Source: Nocardia sienata NBRC 100364 (GTDB lineage: Bacteria > Actinomycetota > Actinomycetes > Mycobacteriales > Mycobacteriaceae). From it: a stretch of DNA of 64,000 nucleotides. Shown here piece after piece: positions 1 through 8,301 of this stretch. How positions within the stretch are numbered: position 1 is the stretch's first letter; every line of letters begins with the position of its first letter. The notes beneath the pieces are model-generated. The model saw only the letters and a list, made by a program, of their open reading frames with translations. It searched no databases and was not told where the DNA came from. Location: assembly GCF_001613205.1 (NCBI RefSeq), contig NZ_BDBX01000024.1, positions 124,001 through 188,000 on the forward strand, read 5' to 3'. The translations under genes and the position numbers were made by a program.

Positions 1-341
<341 letters not shown>

Positions 342-345
<4 letters not shown>

Positions 346-1439
346 CGACTACCTCCTGAGGATGTGGATGCCGTGAACCGGTTCGGATCGGCCGCCGCGA
401 CCTCGGCCAGCGGTTGCCCGTTCAGCTCGGCCACCACCGCCTCGGCGGTGAGCGCGCTGGTCAGCATGCCGTTGCGGCCGTGCCCGGTGGCCGCGATCAC
501 GCGGTCGGACAACCGCCCGACGAGGGGGAGATTGTCCGGGCTGCCGGGTCGCGACCCGGCGGCGGCTTCGAGCAGTTCGTATTCGCCGATCCCGGGCAAC
601 ACGGTCTCGGCGTCACCGATGAGGTCGCGGACCCCGGCGACCGTGACCGCGGTATCGAAACCGGCCTCGTACTGCGTGGCGCCGAGCACCAGGCCGTCGG
701 CGCGGGGCACGAAGTACACGGGCCGCCCGTGCACGCGCGCCCGCACGACCCGGGTGGGCGGTGGTTGGGCGCCGGGGCGGTGGCGTAGCCGCAGGATCTC
801 GCCCTTCACCGGCCGGACCGGCAGGCCGGGCCACAATTCGGCCGAGGCGGCGCCCGCGGCCAGCACCACCTGCCGCTGGTCGAGATCGGTGAGGTCGCGG
901 ACGCGGTCCGCGTGCACGGTCACCCCCGCTTCGGCCACGGCCTTGCGCAGCGCGGTCAGCAGCCGGCGGTTGTCGAGGGCCGGTTCGGTGGGCGCCAGCA
1001 GCCCGGCCCGCACCGTGCGGGCCAGCGCCGGTTCCAGCTCCCGGACCCCGGCTCGTTCCAGTACCCGGAGCTCATGGCCGCGCTCGCCGACCCATTCGGC
1101 GACCGTGCGCAGGTCGGCGGCATCGGCGGCGTCCTGGGCGATCGTCAGGGTCTCGGTGGCGACGAAGACGTCCACACCGGTGACGGCCTCGAGTCGCGCC
1201 GCGAAATCCGGCCAGCGGGCCAGTGCCGCGGCCCCGAACTCCAGTACCGCGTCCTCACCGGGCCAGCCCTCCGACAGCGGCGCGAGCATCCCGCCGGCCA
1301 CCCAGGAGGCACCGCTGCCCACCGCCGGATCGAACAGGGTGACCGTCCAGCCCGCCTCGGCGGCCCGCCAGGCCACGGCCAGCCCGATCACCCCGCCGCC
1401 GACGACGGCGAGGGTCGGATCGGTGGCCTGGCCGCTCAC
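342..1439 (-). CDS. thiO: Glycine oxidase ThiO
   Basis: This FAD-dependent amine oxidase makes dehydroglycine (iminoacetate) from glycine for thiazole formation under aerobic conditions. The N-terminus carries the dinucleotide-binding motif [19 protein letters not shown], followed by the DAO fold, a substrate region [17 protein letters not shown] and the C-terminal FAD contact [11 protein letters not shown]. The open frame extends to a GTG at 1448, but the GGAGGAGG ribosome site at 1449-1456 lies directly against that codon. The GTG at 1439 has proper spacing and is preferred (365 residues). It is first in the thiO-thiS-thiG operon and divergent from thiE. Confidence 0.92.
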
Positions 1440-1622
1440 CTGCGCCACCTCCTCCGGAAAACACGGTGGCCGGCGTCGGCGGTACGGCCGGATCGATGGA
1501 TCGGCGCCGGGCTACATCGCGCCGGTCGGGTCCGGCTCGCCGCCCGCGCCGCGCGCGCGGATGTTCGCACTACGTTCCACCTCCTGCAACTTCTCCACGT
1601 TAGCGCGGTTACGGTGGCAGCT

Positions 1623-2321
1623 GTGCAACCGTCCTCCGCTCGCCGACCGCTGCCCCCGCGAGACCGCCTCGCCACCGCCCGGCTCTACCTGTGCACCGAC
1701 GCCCGCCGGGAGAAGGGGGACCTCGCCGAGTTCGCGGAAGCGGCCCTCGCCGGTGGAGTGGACATCATCCAGCTCCGGGACAAGGGTTCGCCCGGGGAGC
1801 GGCAGTTCGGTCCCCTCGAGGCCAAGGGCGAGCTCGCGGCGCTCGCCGAACTGAAGGCCGCGACCCGCCGCCACGGTGCGCTTCTCGCGGTCAACGACCG
1901 CGCCGATATCGCACTGGCTGCAGGCGCCGATGTGCTGCACCTGGGTCAGCAGGACCTGCCGCCCTGGTACGCCCGCAAGATCCTCGGCCCGGATGTGGTG
2001 ATCGGGCGGTCCACCCACGACCGGGATCAGGCCCGGCTGGCCGCGGGCGACGAGAACCTCGACTATTTCTGCACGGGCCCGGTATGGGCGACCCCGACCA
2101 AACCTGGGCGCACACCGGCCGGGCCGGAGCTGGTACGCGAAACCGCCGAAGCGGCGCCGACCCGGCCGTGGTTCGCCATCGGCGGTATCGACGCCGCGAC
2201 CCTTCCCGAAGTTCTGGCGGTGGGCGCCGAACGGGTGGTCGTGGTGCGCGCGATCACCGCGGCAGCGAACCCACAAGCTGCGGCGCGTGAGCTGAAGGCC
2301 GCCCTGCTGGAAGCCGACTGA
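1623..2321 (+). CDS. thiE: Thiamin-phosphate synthase ThiE
   Basis: The 232-residue TIM-barrel enzyme joins HMP-diphosphate to thiazole phosphate to give thiamin phosphate. Family motifs in order are [64 protein letters not shown] and the phosphate-binding FAIGGID. The frame is open far upstream, but that part is antisense to thiO. GTG at 1623, about 30 residues before the first motif, is the best start; GTG at 1614 is an alternative. I see no TPP aptamer in the 175-bp thiO/thiE spacer, unlike thiC. Confidence 0.9.
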   Translation: MQPSSARRPLPPRDRLATARLYLCTDARREKGDLAEFAEAALAGGVDIIQLRDKGSPGERQFGPLEAKGELAALAELKAATRRHGALLAVNDRADIALAAGADVLHLGQQDLPPWYARKILGPDVVIGRSTHDRDQARLAAGDENLDYFCTGPVWATPTKPGRTPAGPELVRETAEAAPTRPWFAIGGIDAATLPEVLAVGAERVVVVRAITAAANPQAAARELKAALLEAD

Positions 2322-2335
2322 CAGAGAGGATGTAG

Positions 2336-2423
2336 GTGAGCGCCTCCGGCCCGGGTTTGCCCCACCGACTGACTGACTCAGGGTCCTCAACCGGATTTGT
2401 CGGCCCGGGCCGGAGGCGCTCAC
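2336..2423. repeat. 20-bp perfect inverted repeat after thiE
   Basis: The arms are GTGAGCGCCTCCGGCCCGGG at 2336-2355 and its exact reverse complement at 2404-2423, with a 48-nt loop. It starts 14 bp after the thiE stop and could fold in RNA as a transcript end. There is no T-run, and the long loop is unusual for a plain terminator. It abuts an IS110-family relic; elements of that family often insert in or beside palindromic intergenic repeats. Confidence 0.75.
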
Positions 2424-2454
2424 GTGCACTCCGCCAGGTGCGGCGTTGTGACTT

Positions 2455-2682
2455 CATAGGAGCCTGGCCAGAGGCCCCATCTCTGTCTTGTCCGCGTGCC
2501 CGGCTGGTGCGTGCCGCCCTGCCCACGGTCGCGAGCAACAGGACGACGATGCCCTCCATTACACACGAACATGCCATGTCCAGCGAGGTCGCCGGCGGCG
2601 TCGATACCCACCGGGACACCCACACCAGCTCATCACTACCGACAACCCCAAACCTGCTCCTTGACATCCATAGGAGCATCCA
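2455..2682 (+). mobile_element. Internally deleted IS110-family element
   Basis: An open start at 2576 encodes SSEVAGGVDTHRDTHT, the N-terminal signature of IS110/IS116 DEDD transposases including the first catalytic Asp, and then stops matching after about 17 codons. The following text through CTTGACATCCATAGGAGCATCC looks like an IS110 right end. The 9-mer CATAGGAGC occurs at 2455-2463 and again at 2669-2677, as expected for recombination cores at both ends. About 1 kb of transposase is missing, so only the left end with its noncoding leader and the right end remain. The family call rests on the protein motif and on recall of related ends. Confidence 0.6.
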
Positions 2683-2741
2683 GCTCGTTCCTTCGGTCGA
2701 ACAGCTGAGGGTGAGTGTTCAAGAGCGGCGCGCCGGTCCTA

Positions 2742-3053
2742 CTACATGCTTTGCGCCTGCTCGGCGATTTTCCGCAGTTCTGCGAGATGTCCGTCGAGTG
2801 CGGCGCGGCCCGCCTTCGTCAGCCCGATCCAGGTCTGGGGCCGGGCGTTGCGAGTCTTCTTGTCGACCCGCACGTAGCCGGCCTCCTTCAAGATCTTGAC
2901 CTGTTTGCTGAGCACCGAGTCGCTGATGCCGAGTACTTCTCGCGCGACGGCGAATTCGACGAGTTCGGCCGCGGCCAGCGCGGCACACAGGCGCAAGCGA
3001 TTGGGCGGGTGGATGATTTCGTCGAAGGCGGGCTCAACGGAGGTCGTCGACAC
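2742..3053 (-). CDS. Winged-helix regulator (MarR/HTH_34-like)
   Basis: The 103-residue protein is a single winged helix: RLRLCAALAAAELVEFAVAREVLGISDSVLSKQVKILKEAGYV is the helix-turn-helix, followed by the wing VDKKTRNARPQTWIGLT and a C-terminal helix. The length and sequence fit the small transcriptional regulators often found with membrane proteins in actinobacteria. Its start overlaps the upstream membrane-protein gene by 20 bp, so both are read from one promoter. The two ATGGAAA-type palindromes at 3525-3569 in front of the pair are the likely autoregulatory operators. Confidence 0.82.
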   Translation of the reverse strand: MSTTSVEPAFDEIIHPPNRLRLCAALAAAELVEFAVAREVLGISDSVLSKQVKILKEAGYVRVDKKTRNARPQTWIGLTKAGRAALDGHLAELRKIAEQAQSM

Positions 3054-3531
3054 TGTTCCTCCCGGCGCGCAGATCCTCGAGCATCGCCGCGGTGACGCGT
3101 GGTGAGTAGACCAATGTGAGCCCGAAAACGGCCACCCCGGCCGCGGCCATGGCCCAAGGCAGATCGAAACCCCACTGCAGTACCGTGCCGACGATCACCG
3201 CCGGCACGAAGGCGCCTGCCCACTTCCATCCGGGAACGACCGCACTCGGGGTGGTGCGGTAGAGGTCGAGTCCGACGCCGGTCTTCCTGCCCACCAGCCA
3301 GCTCAGCGCGAACGGCACCACCAGGATTCCCCCCGGCACCAGCCAGGAAGGATAGCCGTCTCCCAGGCTGAACGACGAGATCGCGATGCCGAAGCTCAAC
3401 GCCATGCCGACGTGGTACCACCACGGAATCGCTGCCCGCTCGACCAGTCGCGCCCGAGTCGCCGACACCGCATCCAAAGCCTGCCGCGCCTGTTCGGGTG
3501 TATACGTCGCAGGCTGCTCCATACTTTCCAT
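3034..3531 (-). CDS. Four-helix integral membrane protein
   Basis: I do not recognise a function. The 165-residue protein has a short cytoplasmic N-terminal helix (EQARQALDAVSATRARLVERA), then four hydrophobic segments near residues 38-58, 63-83, 99-119 and 121-142, and a charged tail. It forms an operon with the winged-helix gene. The ATG at 3531 lies inside the proximal palindrome and 7 nt after a TACTTT -10-like hexamer, consistent with a leaderless message; a second in-frame ATG at 3522 is the alternative start. A permease-like or regulator-partner role would be guesswork. Confidence 0.75.
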   Translation of the reverse strand: MESMEQPATYTPEQARQALDAVSATRARLVERAAIPWWYHVGMALSFGIAISSFSLGDGYPSWLVPGGILVVPFALSWLVGRKTGVGLDLYRTTPSAVVPGWKWAGAFVPAVIVGTVLQWGFDLPWAMAAAGVAVFGLTLVYSPRVTAAMLEDLRAGRNSVDDLR

Positions 3532-3569
3532 AATGGAAAAAGTACCGGATACTTTCCATCATGGAAAGT
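3525..3569. promoter_or_regulatory. Two tandem palindromic operators
   Basis: TTTCCATAATGGAAA (3525-3539) and ACTTTCCATCATGGAAAGT (3551-3569) are perfect dyads with the same core, centred 28 bp apart. They sit between the start of the membrane-protein/regulator operon and the facing hydrolase fragment. TACTTT hexamers adjoining the dyads on each strand could be -10 elements, so bound repressor would block both directions. The winged-helix protein at 2742-3053 is the obvious candidate binder. Confidence 0.7.
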
Positions 3570-3974
3570 GGGGAACTCGGTGCCTGGACGCTGTCCCCCC
3601 CGGGCATCATCCGGTTCGACCTGCGCTCGGCCGATATCGAAGCACTCGAAGACTTCCGGACCATCAACATGCCCGAGGCCACCCTGGAACAGACGCTCGC
3701 CGTACTCAACTTCGGCATGCAGCACGAGGACGGCGCTCTCACCCAGTTCGCCGACGCCCGGGTGGACGCCGGGACGTGGGGTCGGGTGCCCCGCAGCTAC
3801 ATCCGCCTGTCCCGGGACAACGTGCTTTCCCCTGCCCTGGTCACGAAGATGATCGAGGACGCCGACCGCCTCACTCCGGACAACCGATTCGATATCCACA
3901 CGCTGGACGCCGGCCATGCCGGCGTCATTCTCAAAGTGCGCGAACTGGCCGCCATCCTCGATCGCCTCCCCTGA
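3561..3974 (+). pseudogene. C-terminal fragment of an alpha/beta hydrolase
   Basis: The 137-residue frame matches only the cap and C-terminal part of esterase-like alpha/beta hydrolases: RVPRSYIRLSRDNVLSPALV and FDIHTLDAGHAGVIL, the latter carrying the expected catalytic His. The nucleophile elbow (GxSxG) and oxyanion region are absent, so about half of a normal 230-250 residue enzyme is missing. The frame begins exactly at the distal palindrome (ATG 3561), which suggests the 5' half was lost when the neighbouring regulator operon and its operators were joined here. It could still be translated but should be inactive. Confidence 0.6.
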
Positions 3975-4034
3975 GCGCACACCCCACCCAAGACGAAGAA
4001 GCGCGAACCCGGTGGTGTTCAGCAAAGATGAATC

Positions 4035-4076
4035 TTCCGACACCTAGGTGTCGGAATTGATCGCTGACCCAGCGAT
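4035..4076. promoter_or_regulatory. 22-bp perfect palindrome plus adjacent hairpin
   Basis: 4035-4056 is a perfect palindrome whose half is TTCCGACACCT. Four bases later, 4060-4076 reads ATCGCTG-ACC-CAGCGAT, a second perfect 7-bp stem. The pair lies in the 257-bp spacer between the hydrolase fragment and the GNAT gene and sits in lower-GC sequence. It could be a terminator for either convergent gene or a relic of a mobile-element end; nothing else in this spacer is interpretable. Confidence 0.5.
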
Positions 4077-4231
4077 GATTCAGCCTCATGTGGCCAAGAT
4101 CCCATCGTTTTATGAACGCTGGTCCCACGGTTGCGGTGTCCATTCGGGGCAGCGACCTGGTGGCCGTCCGGTCAGGAACCGCCGGTCCGGGTAAGGGTGG
4201 AGTGGAGCAGGATCCAAGGTGGTGTGCGGTG

Positions 4232-4630
4232 TCAGTTCAGTCTTAGTAGGCCGGCGTCGGTGGTCCGGAATCCGCAGGTGTCGCGATAGAAGCTTTCGAG
4301 GTGTGGTTCGTAGTCGACGTGGAGCCATTCGATACCCAGTTCGCGTAGGTCGCTGCTGAGTGTCGTGACCAGGCCGGCTCCGATGCGCTGATGCCGGAAG
4401 TCGGGGGCGACCACGGTGTCGAGGAGGAACGCATGCCGACCTCCATCCCAGACCGCGTGCACGAACCCCACAAGCCGATCGCCGACGAACGCGCCGACCC
4501 ACGATCTGCTGTGCCGCTCCAGGCGCGCCGTCCAAGAACTCGGCACGTGGTCACCGCCGAATGCGTCGGCGTGGAGCCGCGAGAGCATCTCGTCGTCGAC
4601 AGCGAAACGTATACGAAGATCCGCGACCAT
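4232..4630 (-). CDS. GNAT-family N-acetyltransferase
   Basis: The 132-residue protein has the GNAT fold: LRIRFAVDDEMLSRLHADAF (beta1-alpha1), WVGAFVGDRLVGFVHAVWDG (beta2-beta3) and the acetyl-CoA-binding segment LLDTVVAPDFRHQRIGAGLV, where the Q/RxxGxG/A loop reads HQRIGAG. The end SFYRDTCGFRTTDAGLLRL is the usual motif B region. The substrate is unknown. The open frame extends to 4672, but GAGAGGA six bases before the ATG at 4630 supports this start. Confidence 0.85.
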   Translation of the reverse strand: MVADLRIRFAVDDEMLSRLHADAFGGDHVPSSWTARLERHSRSWVGAFVGDRLVGFVHAVWDGGRHAFLLDTVVAPDFRHQRIGAGLVTTLSSDLRELGIEWLHVDYEPHLESFYRDTCGFRTTDAGLLRLN

Positions 4631-4702
4631 GCGGTGTCCTCTCAGCGCAGTTGTCATGACGAATGAAGTCACGTCATCGTGGCATCACGTCGATGCCGGG
4701 GC

Positions 4703-4801
4703 CAGTGGTTATGCGGCATCTCCGCCGCCGTCGGCGTCATCGCCAACCTCGGCTTCTACTTCACCCTCCACACCCGAATGCGGACGCGGCCGGTCCGTTG
4801 A
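4703..4801 (+). other. Possible decayed membrane-protein C-terminus
   Basis: Reading from 4703, the frame gives QWLCGISAAVGVIANLGFYF and a short basic tail ending in TGA at 4801. Third positions are nearly all G or C, as in real genes here, and the hydrophobic stretch looks like a transmembrane helix. There is no start codon or upstream homologous sequence in frame. This may be the remnant of a lost gene; the family cannot be named. Confidence 0.3.
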
Positions 4802-4843
4802 TCCACCCACCGGTCCTACATCCGGGTTGTGACGCCCGAGCGC

Positions 4844-5470
4844 TCAGACCGCAACCGAGTCGTACGCGATGTGCGCACGCTGCGCCATCGCGACGCCGAT
4901 TTTGTATCCCTGCGCGATCAGTCGCTCGTGGACTGCGGAGTCCTTGGACTCGGTGTCGTAGAGAAACTCGATGGATGAGTCGCCGATCTGCGAATAGTCG
5001 GCGATGCCGTGCATCGTCTGAGTCGTCAACGCCGTCTTGTATCCGTGCCGGGCAAACGTACCTTCTCCGAGACCAGCACTCGCGACGAGATGTAGTTGCT
5101 TCACCACGCTCGGTTCACCGTGCGAAACATCGTCGTAGGCCCCGAATACCCGGTCGAACCAGCCTTTGGCGAGTGCCGGCATGGACCACCAGTAGACCGG
5201 AAAGAGGACGACGGTCACATCGGCCGATTCGAGCAGTTCCTGCTCACGCCTGACGTCGGCAGGAAGTTCCGAAAGCCCTCGGTGGTGCGCCAGATCTGCC
5301 TTTCGGTAGACCGGATCGAAACCGGATGCCACCAAGTCATGGGTTATCGCGGTGGTATTTCCATCGGACTCGATGCCCTGCTCGATGGCCCGGGCAATGG
5401 CCCAGGTCGCCGAGTCGTGGTCCGGATGCGCGACTACGAGCATCACCTTCGGTCGACTGCTTTCGTTCAT
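4844..5470 (-). CDS. Flavodoxin-fold NAD(P)H oxidoreductase
   Basis: The 208-residue protein belongs to the NQO/KefF/MdaB quinone reductase group: KVMLVVAHPDHDSATWAIARAI is the FMN-phosphate loop, VTVVLFPVYWWSMPALAKGW the W-P-A-x-L-K-G-W motif that contacts flavin and dimer partner, and FDRVFGAYD follows. It probably performs two-electron reduction of quinones or azo/nitro compounds. Start choices are ATG 5497, 5473 and 5470; the last two place the message just after the MerR-type operator and are preferred. It is divergent from the MerR gene and is its likely target. Confidence 0.86.
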   Translation of the reverse strand: MNESSRPKVMLVVAHPDHDSATWAIARAIEQGIESDGNTTAITHDLVASGFDPVYRKADLAHHRGLSELPADVRREQELLESADVTVVLFPVYWWSMPALAKGWFDRVFGAYDDVSHGEPSVVKQLHLVASAGLGEGTFARHGYKTALTTQTMHGIADYSQIGDSSIEFLYDTESKDSAVHERLIAQGYKIGVAMAQRAHIAYDSVAV

Positions 5471-5491
5471 CATGCCGGCCAAGCTAAAGTA

Positions 5492-5511
5492 TGACACTTA
5501 CGTCAATGTCA
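5492..5511. promoter_or_regulatory. MerR-type dyad operator between divergent genes
   Basis: TGACACT-TACGTC-AATGTCA forms a dyad matching at 6 of 7 positions in each arm. It overlaps a TTGACA -35-like element on the minus strand (5508-5513) with TACTTT downstream. MerR regulators bind such dyads in the spacer of an over-long promoter and activate by DNA distortion. The regulator gene begins 16 bp away, so the site probably serves both genes. Confidence 0.6.
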
Positions 5512-5527
5512 AGGGGAGGACGGCTGG

Positions 5528-5905
5528 ATGCGGATACGCGAATTGAGCCGGGCCACCGGGGCGAGCCCGCGAATGCTCCGGCACTACGAGGGTGCCGGGA
5601 TTCTCTCGCCCGAACGCGACTCCAACGGTTACCGGAACTACCGCCCCGACGATGTTCAGATCGTGGACCACATACGCTGCTTGCTGGCCTCCGGCCTGTC
5701 GCTGTCGGAGGCATCCGCGATACTGCAGGTCGCATGCATCGATCCCGCCGGCGCCTCCGATGCCGACCGGAAAGCCGCGTTGACGCAACTCGACGAGCGG
5801 GCAGGCCGATTGGGCGCTGGGATCGCCCGCCTCAGGGCCCAGGAAGCCGAGCTTCTCCGACTCCGCGCGAGCATCGAGGCCGAGGCCGGTCCCGCATCGG
5901 ATTGA
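5528..5905 (+). CDS. MerR-family transcriptional regulator
   Basis: The 125-residue protein starts with the MerR winged HTH (MRIRELSRATGASPRMLRHYE, then GILSPERDSNGYRNYRPDDV) and continues with the long dimerisation helix (DRKAALTQLDERAGRLGAGI). There is no metal-binding Cys cluster; the single Cys pair positions (IRCLL, VACID) do not match CueR or ZntR, so it is more likely of the SoxR/drug or redox-responsive kind. A GGGGAGGA ribosome site lies 7 bp before the ATG. It is divergent from the flavodoxin-fold oxidoreductase, its presumed target. Confidence 0.86.
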   Translation: MRIRELSRATGASPRMLRHYEGAGILSPERDSNGYRNYRPDDVQIVDHIRCLLASGLSLSEASAILQVACIDPAGASDADRKAALTQLDERAGRLGAGIARLRAQEAELLRLRASIEAEAGPASD

Positions 5906-6005
5906 TTCGGTAGACGCACGGCCGGCCCCACACCGCGACCGGCCCCACCGGACTCCGGCACTGCAGGGGAATCCTGGTCGGTTCGTGCCTGGATAGTGTG
6001 CCCGG

Positions 6006-6713
6006 GTGGGTGTTTACCGTGAGTATCGGCCGCCGACCGGGTTGGAGGCGGTGGCGGCCTGTGTATGGGATAGTGACGCTCTGGTCGGCGGCACGCAGCG
6101 TGTGGTTCCGGATGGGTGCGTCGACCTGGTCTGGCTCGGCACCCGACTTCTTGTGGTCGGCGCCGATACGAAACCGCTGGTGTGGGCGGCGACCGGCGAG
6201 TCCGCGGGCGGTATCCGGCTCCGGCCGGGAATGGCCGGAGCCGTCCTGGGCATCCCGGCCGATGAAGTACGCGACCAGCAGATCCCGCTGTCTCTGCTGT
6301 GGCCGGCGGTCGCGGACTGGACCGATGACCTCGCGGCCGCGGACCCATCGACGCGTCTCCGGTTGCTGACCGAGGCCCTGCTGCACAGGAAGGCCGGACC
6401 GGACCCGCTCGTCGACGCCGCCATCTCCCGGTTGAGCAACAGTGGTGCGCGTGTCGCGGCTGTCGCCGATGACCTGGGTGTCAGCGAGCGTCATCTCCAC
6501 CGCCGAGTCACCGCGGCGGTCGGTTACGGCCCCAAGTTCTTGGCTCGGGTGATCCGGTTGCGCAAACTCGTTGCCCTGCAGCAAGGTTCGCTGGCCGACC
6601 GCGCTCATGTGGCAGGTTATGCCGGCCAGGCGCATATGACGGCGGAAGTGCGGCGCCTCACCGGCCTCACGCCTGTCCGTTTCTTGAAAGACGCCACGCT
6701 CACCGCCGCCTAG
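6006..6713 (+). CDS. AraC-family regulator with DUF6597-like N-terminus
   Basis: The 235-residue protein has an N-terminal sensor domain (VYREYRPPTGLEAVAACVW, then RVVPDGCVDLVWLG, typical of the methyl-transfer/DUF6597 group) and a C-terminal AraC double HTH (VAAVADDLGVSERHLHRRVTAAVGYGPKFLARVIRLRKLV; GYAGQAHMTAEVRRLTGLTPVRF). The start is GTG at 6006. The ligand is unknown. It is followed 10 bp later by the alpha/alpha-barrel protein gene on the same strand, so the two are probably co-transcribed. Confidence 0.85.
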   Translation: MGVYREYRPPTGLEAVAACVWDSDALVGGTQRVVPDGCVDLVWLGTRLLVVGADTKPLVWAATGESAGGIRLRPGMAGAVLGIPADEVRDQQIPLSLLWPAVADWTDDLAAADPSTRLRLLTEALLHRKAGPDPLVDAAISRLSNSGARVAAVADDLGVSERHLHRRVTAAVGYGPKFLARVIRLRKLVALQQGSLADRAHVAGYAGQAHMTAEVRRLTGLTPVRFLKDATLTAA

Positions 6714-6723
6714 CCTGCGGTGC

Positions 6724-7578
6724 ATGAGTATCGACCTGGAAGCTGCCCGGCAGTTCATCGAATCCAACGCCCGTGTCCTGGAACGCCACCAGCTCGCCGT
6801 CCTCCTCGACAACGGACCGGTCGAGCCCGTACTTACCGCACTCGCGGCGTATCAGAACCATGACGGCGGATTCGGACATGCGTTGGAGCCCGACGTGCGG
6901 TGCCCCGACAGCCAGCCGGCCGCGGCACTGGCGGCCCTCGACGTCCTCACCGACATCAACGCCACCCGAGCCCCCATGGTCACCGAGGTCAGCGACTGGA
7001 TCGCTACCATCGCCCATCCCGACGGCGGTATCCCCACCGTGCTTCCCTCGGCAGACGGCCACCCCCACGCACCCTGGATGACACCGAGCCCGGAAGCGGG
7101 CTTCCTCACCTACGCCCTCGCGGCCCGGCTGTGGCAACTCGGCGCCCGGCATTCGTGGCTCGACACCGCGACGACGTGGTGCTGGAACCAGATCGAGGCG
7201 ATCGACAAACCGGTCGGCTACACCGTTGAATTCGCCCTACAGTTCCTCGACGCAGTCCCCGACCCTGCCCGCGCCGCCGCGGCCATCGAGTTGCTGCGTC
7301 CGGCGATCCGCACCGACGGCACGGTGCCCGTCGAGGGAGGAATCGAGAACGAACACATCAAACCCCTCGACCTTTCCCCGCGACCCACCGCACCGAGCCG
7401 GGCCCTGTTCGACGACTCCACGATCACCGCCGAACTGGAGCGACTCGAACACGAACAACTGGCCGACGGCGGCTGGGACTTCCACTTCCTGCACTACTCT
7501 CCCGGCCAGATCGTGGAATGGCGCGGCCTGACCACACTGGCCGCCCTCCGAACCCTGCGCGAACACCGACGGATCTGA
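6724..7578 (+). CDS. Terpenoid-cyclase-fold (alpha/alpha barrel) protein
   Basis: The 284-residue protein contains QW-like repeats, such as YQNHDGGFGHALEPDVR, IAHPDGGIPTVL and EQLADGGWDFHFL, which resemble prenyltransferase/squalene-cyclase alpha/alpha toroids. No DxDD or catalytic acid motif of true cyclases is visible, so an enzymatic role is unproven. Proteins of this kind are common as uncharacterised soluble genes in actinobacteria. It follows the AraC gene by 10 bp and may be regulated by it. Confidence 0.72.
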   Translation: MSIDLEAARQFIESNARVLERHQLAVLLDNGPVEPVLTALAAYQNHDGGFGHALEPDVRCPDSQPAAALAALDVLTDINATRAPMVTEVSDWIATIAHPDGGIPTVLPSADGHPHAPWMTPSPEAGFLTYALAARLWQLGARHSWLDTATTWCWNQIEAIDKPVGYTVEFALQFLDAVPDPARAAAAIELLRPAIRTDGTVPVEGGIENEHIKPLDLSPRPTAPSRALFDDSTITAELERLEHEQLADGGWDFHFLHYSPGQIVEWRGLTTLAALRTLREHRRI

Positions 7579-7713
7579 CCCGCACCGGTGTCCGTCGGCC
7601 GCACGGTCCAGGTCGATGTGCGCGGCTTCGTTGTTCGCGACGGTTCTCCATGCGCGGGAAGGCGCTAGAACTGAGGGCACCAATAGATTTCGCGGCGGGC
7701 AGGAGTTTCGAAG

Positions 7714-8049
7714 ATGGTTCCGGCAGGAAAACTGGCGGTCGTAGTCGTGGCCACCGCCCTCTCCGTTTCAGCACCCGCCTGCGTCGCGCAGAATGAACCG
7801 GGATCGGCGGTGAACCGCCACGAGGGTGTGGCCGGCTGCATCCGGTGGTGGTGGACCGACAGCGAGGCCTCGGCAGCCACCACAACCATCCATTGGCACA
7901 ATAATTGCCCCGGCGAGGTGAAGCTGGTGGTTTCGTGGCGGAACCATCGGACGAACATGAATCCGGATGACGTGCTCTACGGAATCCCGGGGGGTGGTGA
8001 AGGCTCCGACACCTGGGCGGGCATCCCCATTTCTTTCAGGCAATTGTGA
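7714..8049 (+). CDS. Small secreted protein
   Basis: The 111-residue protein opens with a signal peptide (KLAVVVVATALSVSAPACVAQ, cleavage probably after SAPACVA or, less likely, lipidation at the Cys). The mature part has three further features: a Trp-rich patch CIRWWWTD, a paired Cys in NNCPGEV, and a Gly-rich turn. Two remaining cysteines could form one disulfide outside the cell. I recognise no family. Spacing to neighbours suggests it is transcribed alone. Confidence 0.6.
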   Translation: MVPAGKLAVVVVATALSVSAPACVAQNEPGSAVNRHEGVAGCIRWWWTDSEASAATTTIHWHNNCPGEVKLVVSWRNHRTNMNPDDVLYGIPGGGEGSDTWAGIPISFRQL

Positions 8050-8059
8050 GACACATCCA

Positions 8060-8218
8060 ACGCCGCCCATTGTCCGGTCCGGCCGTCGTCGGCGGCCGCC
8101 ACCGAAAGCTGTTCGTGGGCGCCGGCCGGCCGTAGCCGGTGCAGCGCGCGGTCGGTATCGGCCGACCCGAAACCACGCTCGTCGCCGGCTCCCGGAACGG
8201 CCCTCACTGCTACTGAGT
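8060..8218 (-). other. Possible decayed coding fragment
   Basis: In the minus strand the frame AGDERGFGSADTDRALHRLR and onward has the GC-rich third positions seen in real genes here, but it has no ribosome site and runs out of frame into the 3' end of the secreted-protein gene. I cannot name a family. The rest of the 252-bp spacer shows nothing else. Confidence 0.25.
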
Positions 8219-8301
8219 GGACCTCCGGCGGCGTCCCGGTTCTGCGGCGCAGCCCGGTGCGCACCATCGGGCGCACCGTGGCCGGGGTTTCCCGAGAACG
8301 C

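Noticed and set aside
1449..1622. Possible TPP riboswitch between thiO and thiE
   Set aside because: Neither CUGAGA nor ACCUGA blocks are present on either strand, unlike the clear thiC aptamer.
364..1854. Long plus-strand frame of 496 residues opposite thiO
   Set aside because: It is antisense to thiO and rich in Ala/Arg/Ser/Pro without motifs, a typical shadow in GC-rich DNA.
7418..8070. Minus-strand frames opposite the small secreted protein
   Set aside because: They are shadows; the plus frame has a signal peptide and sensible codon use.
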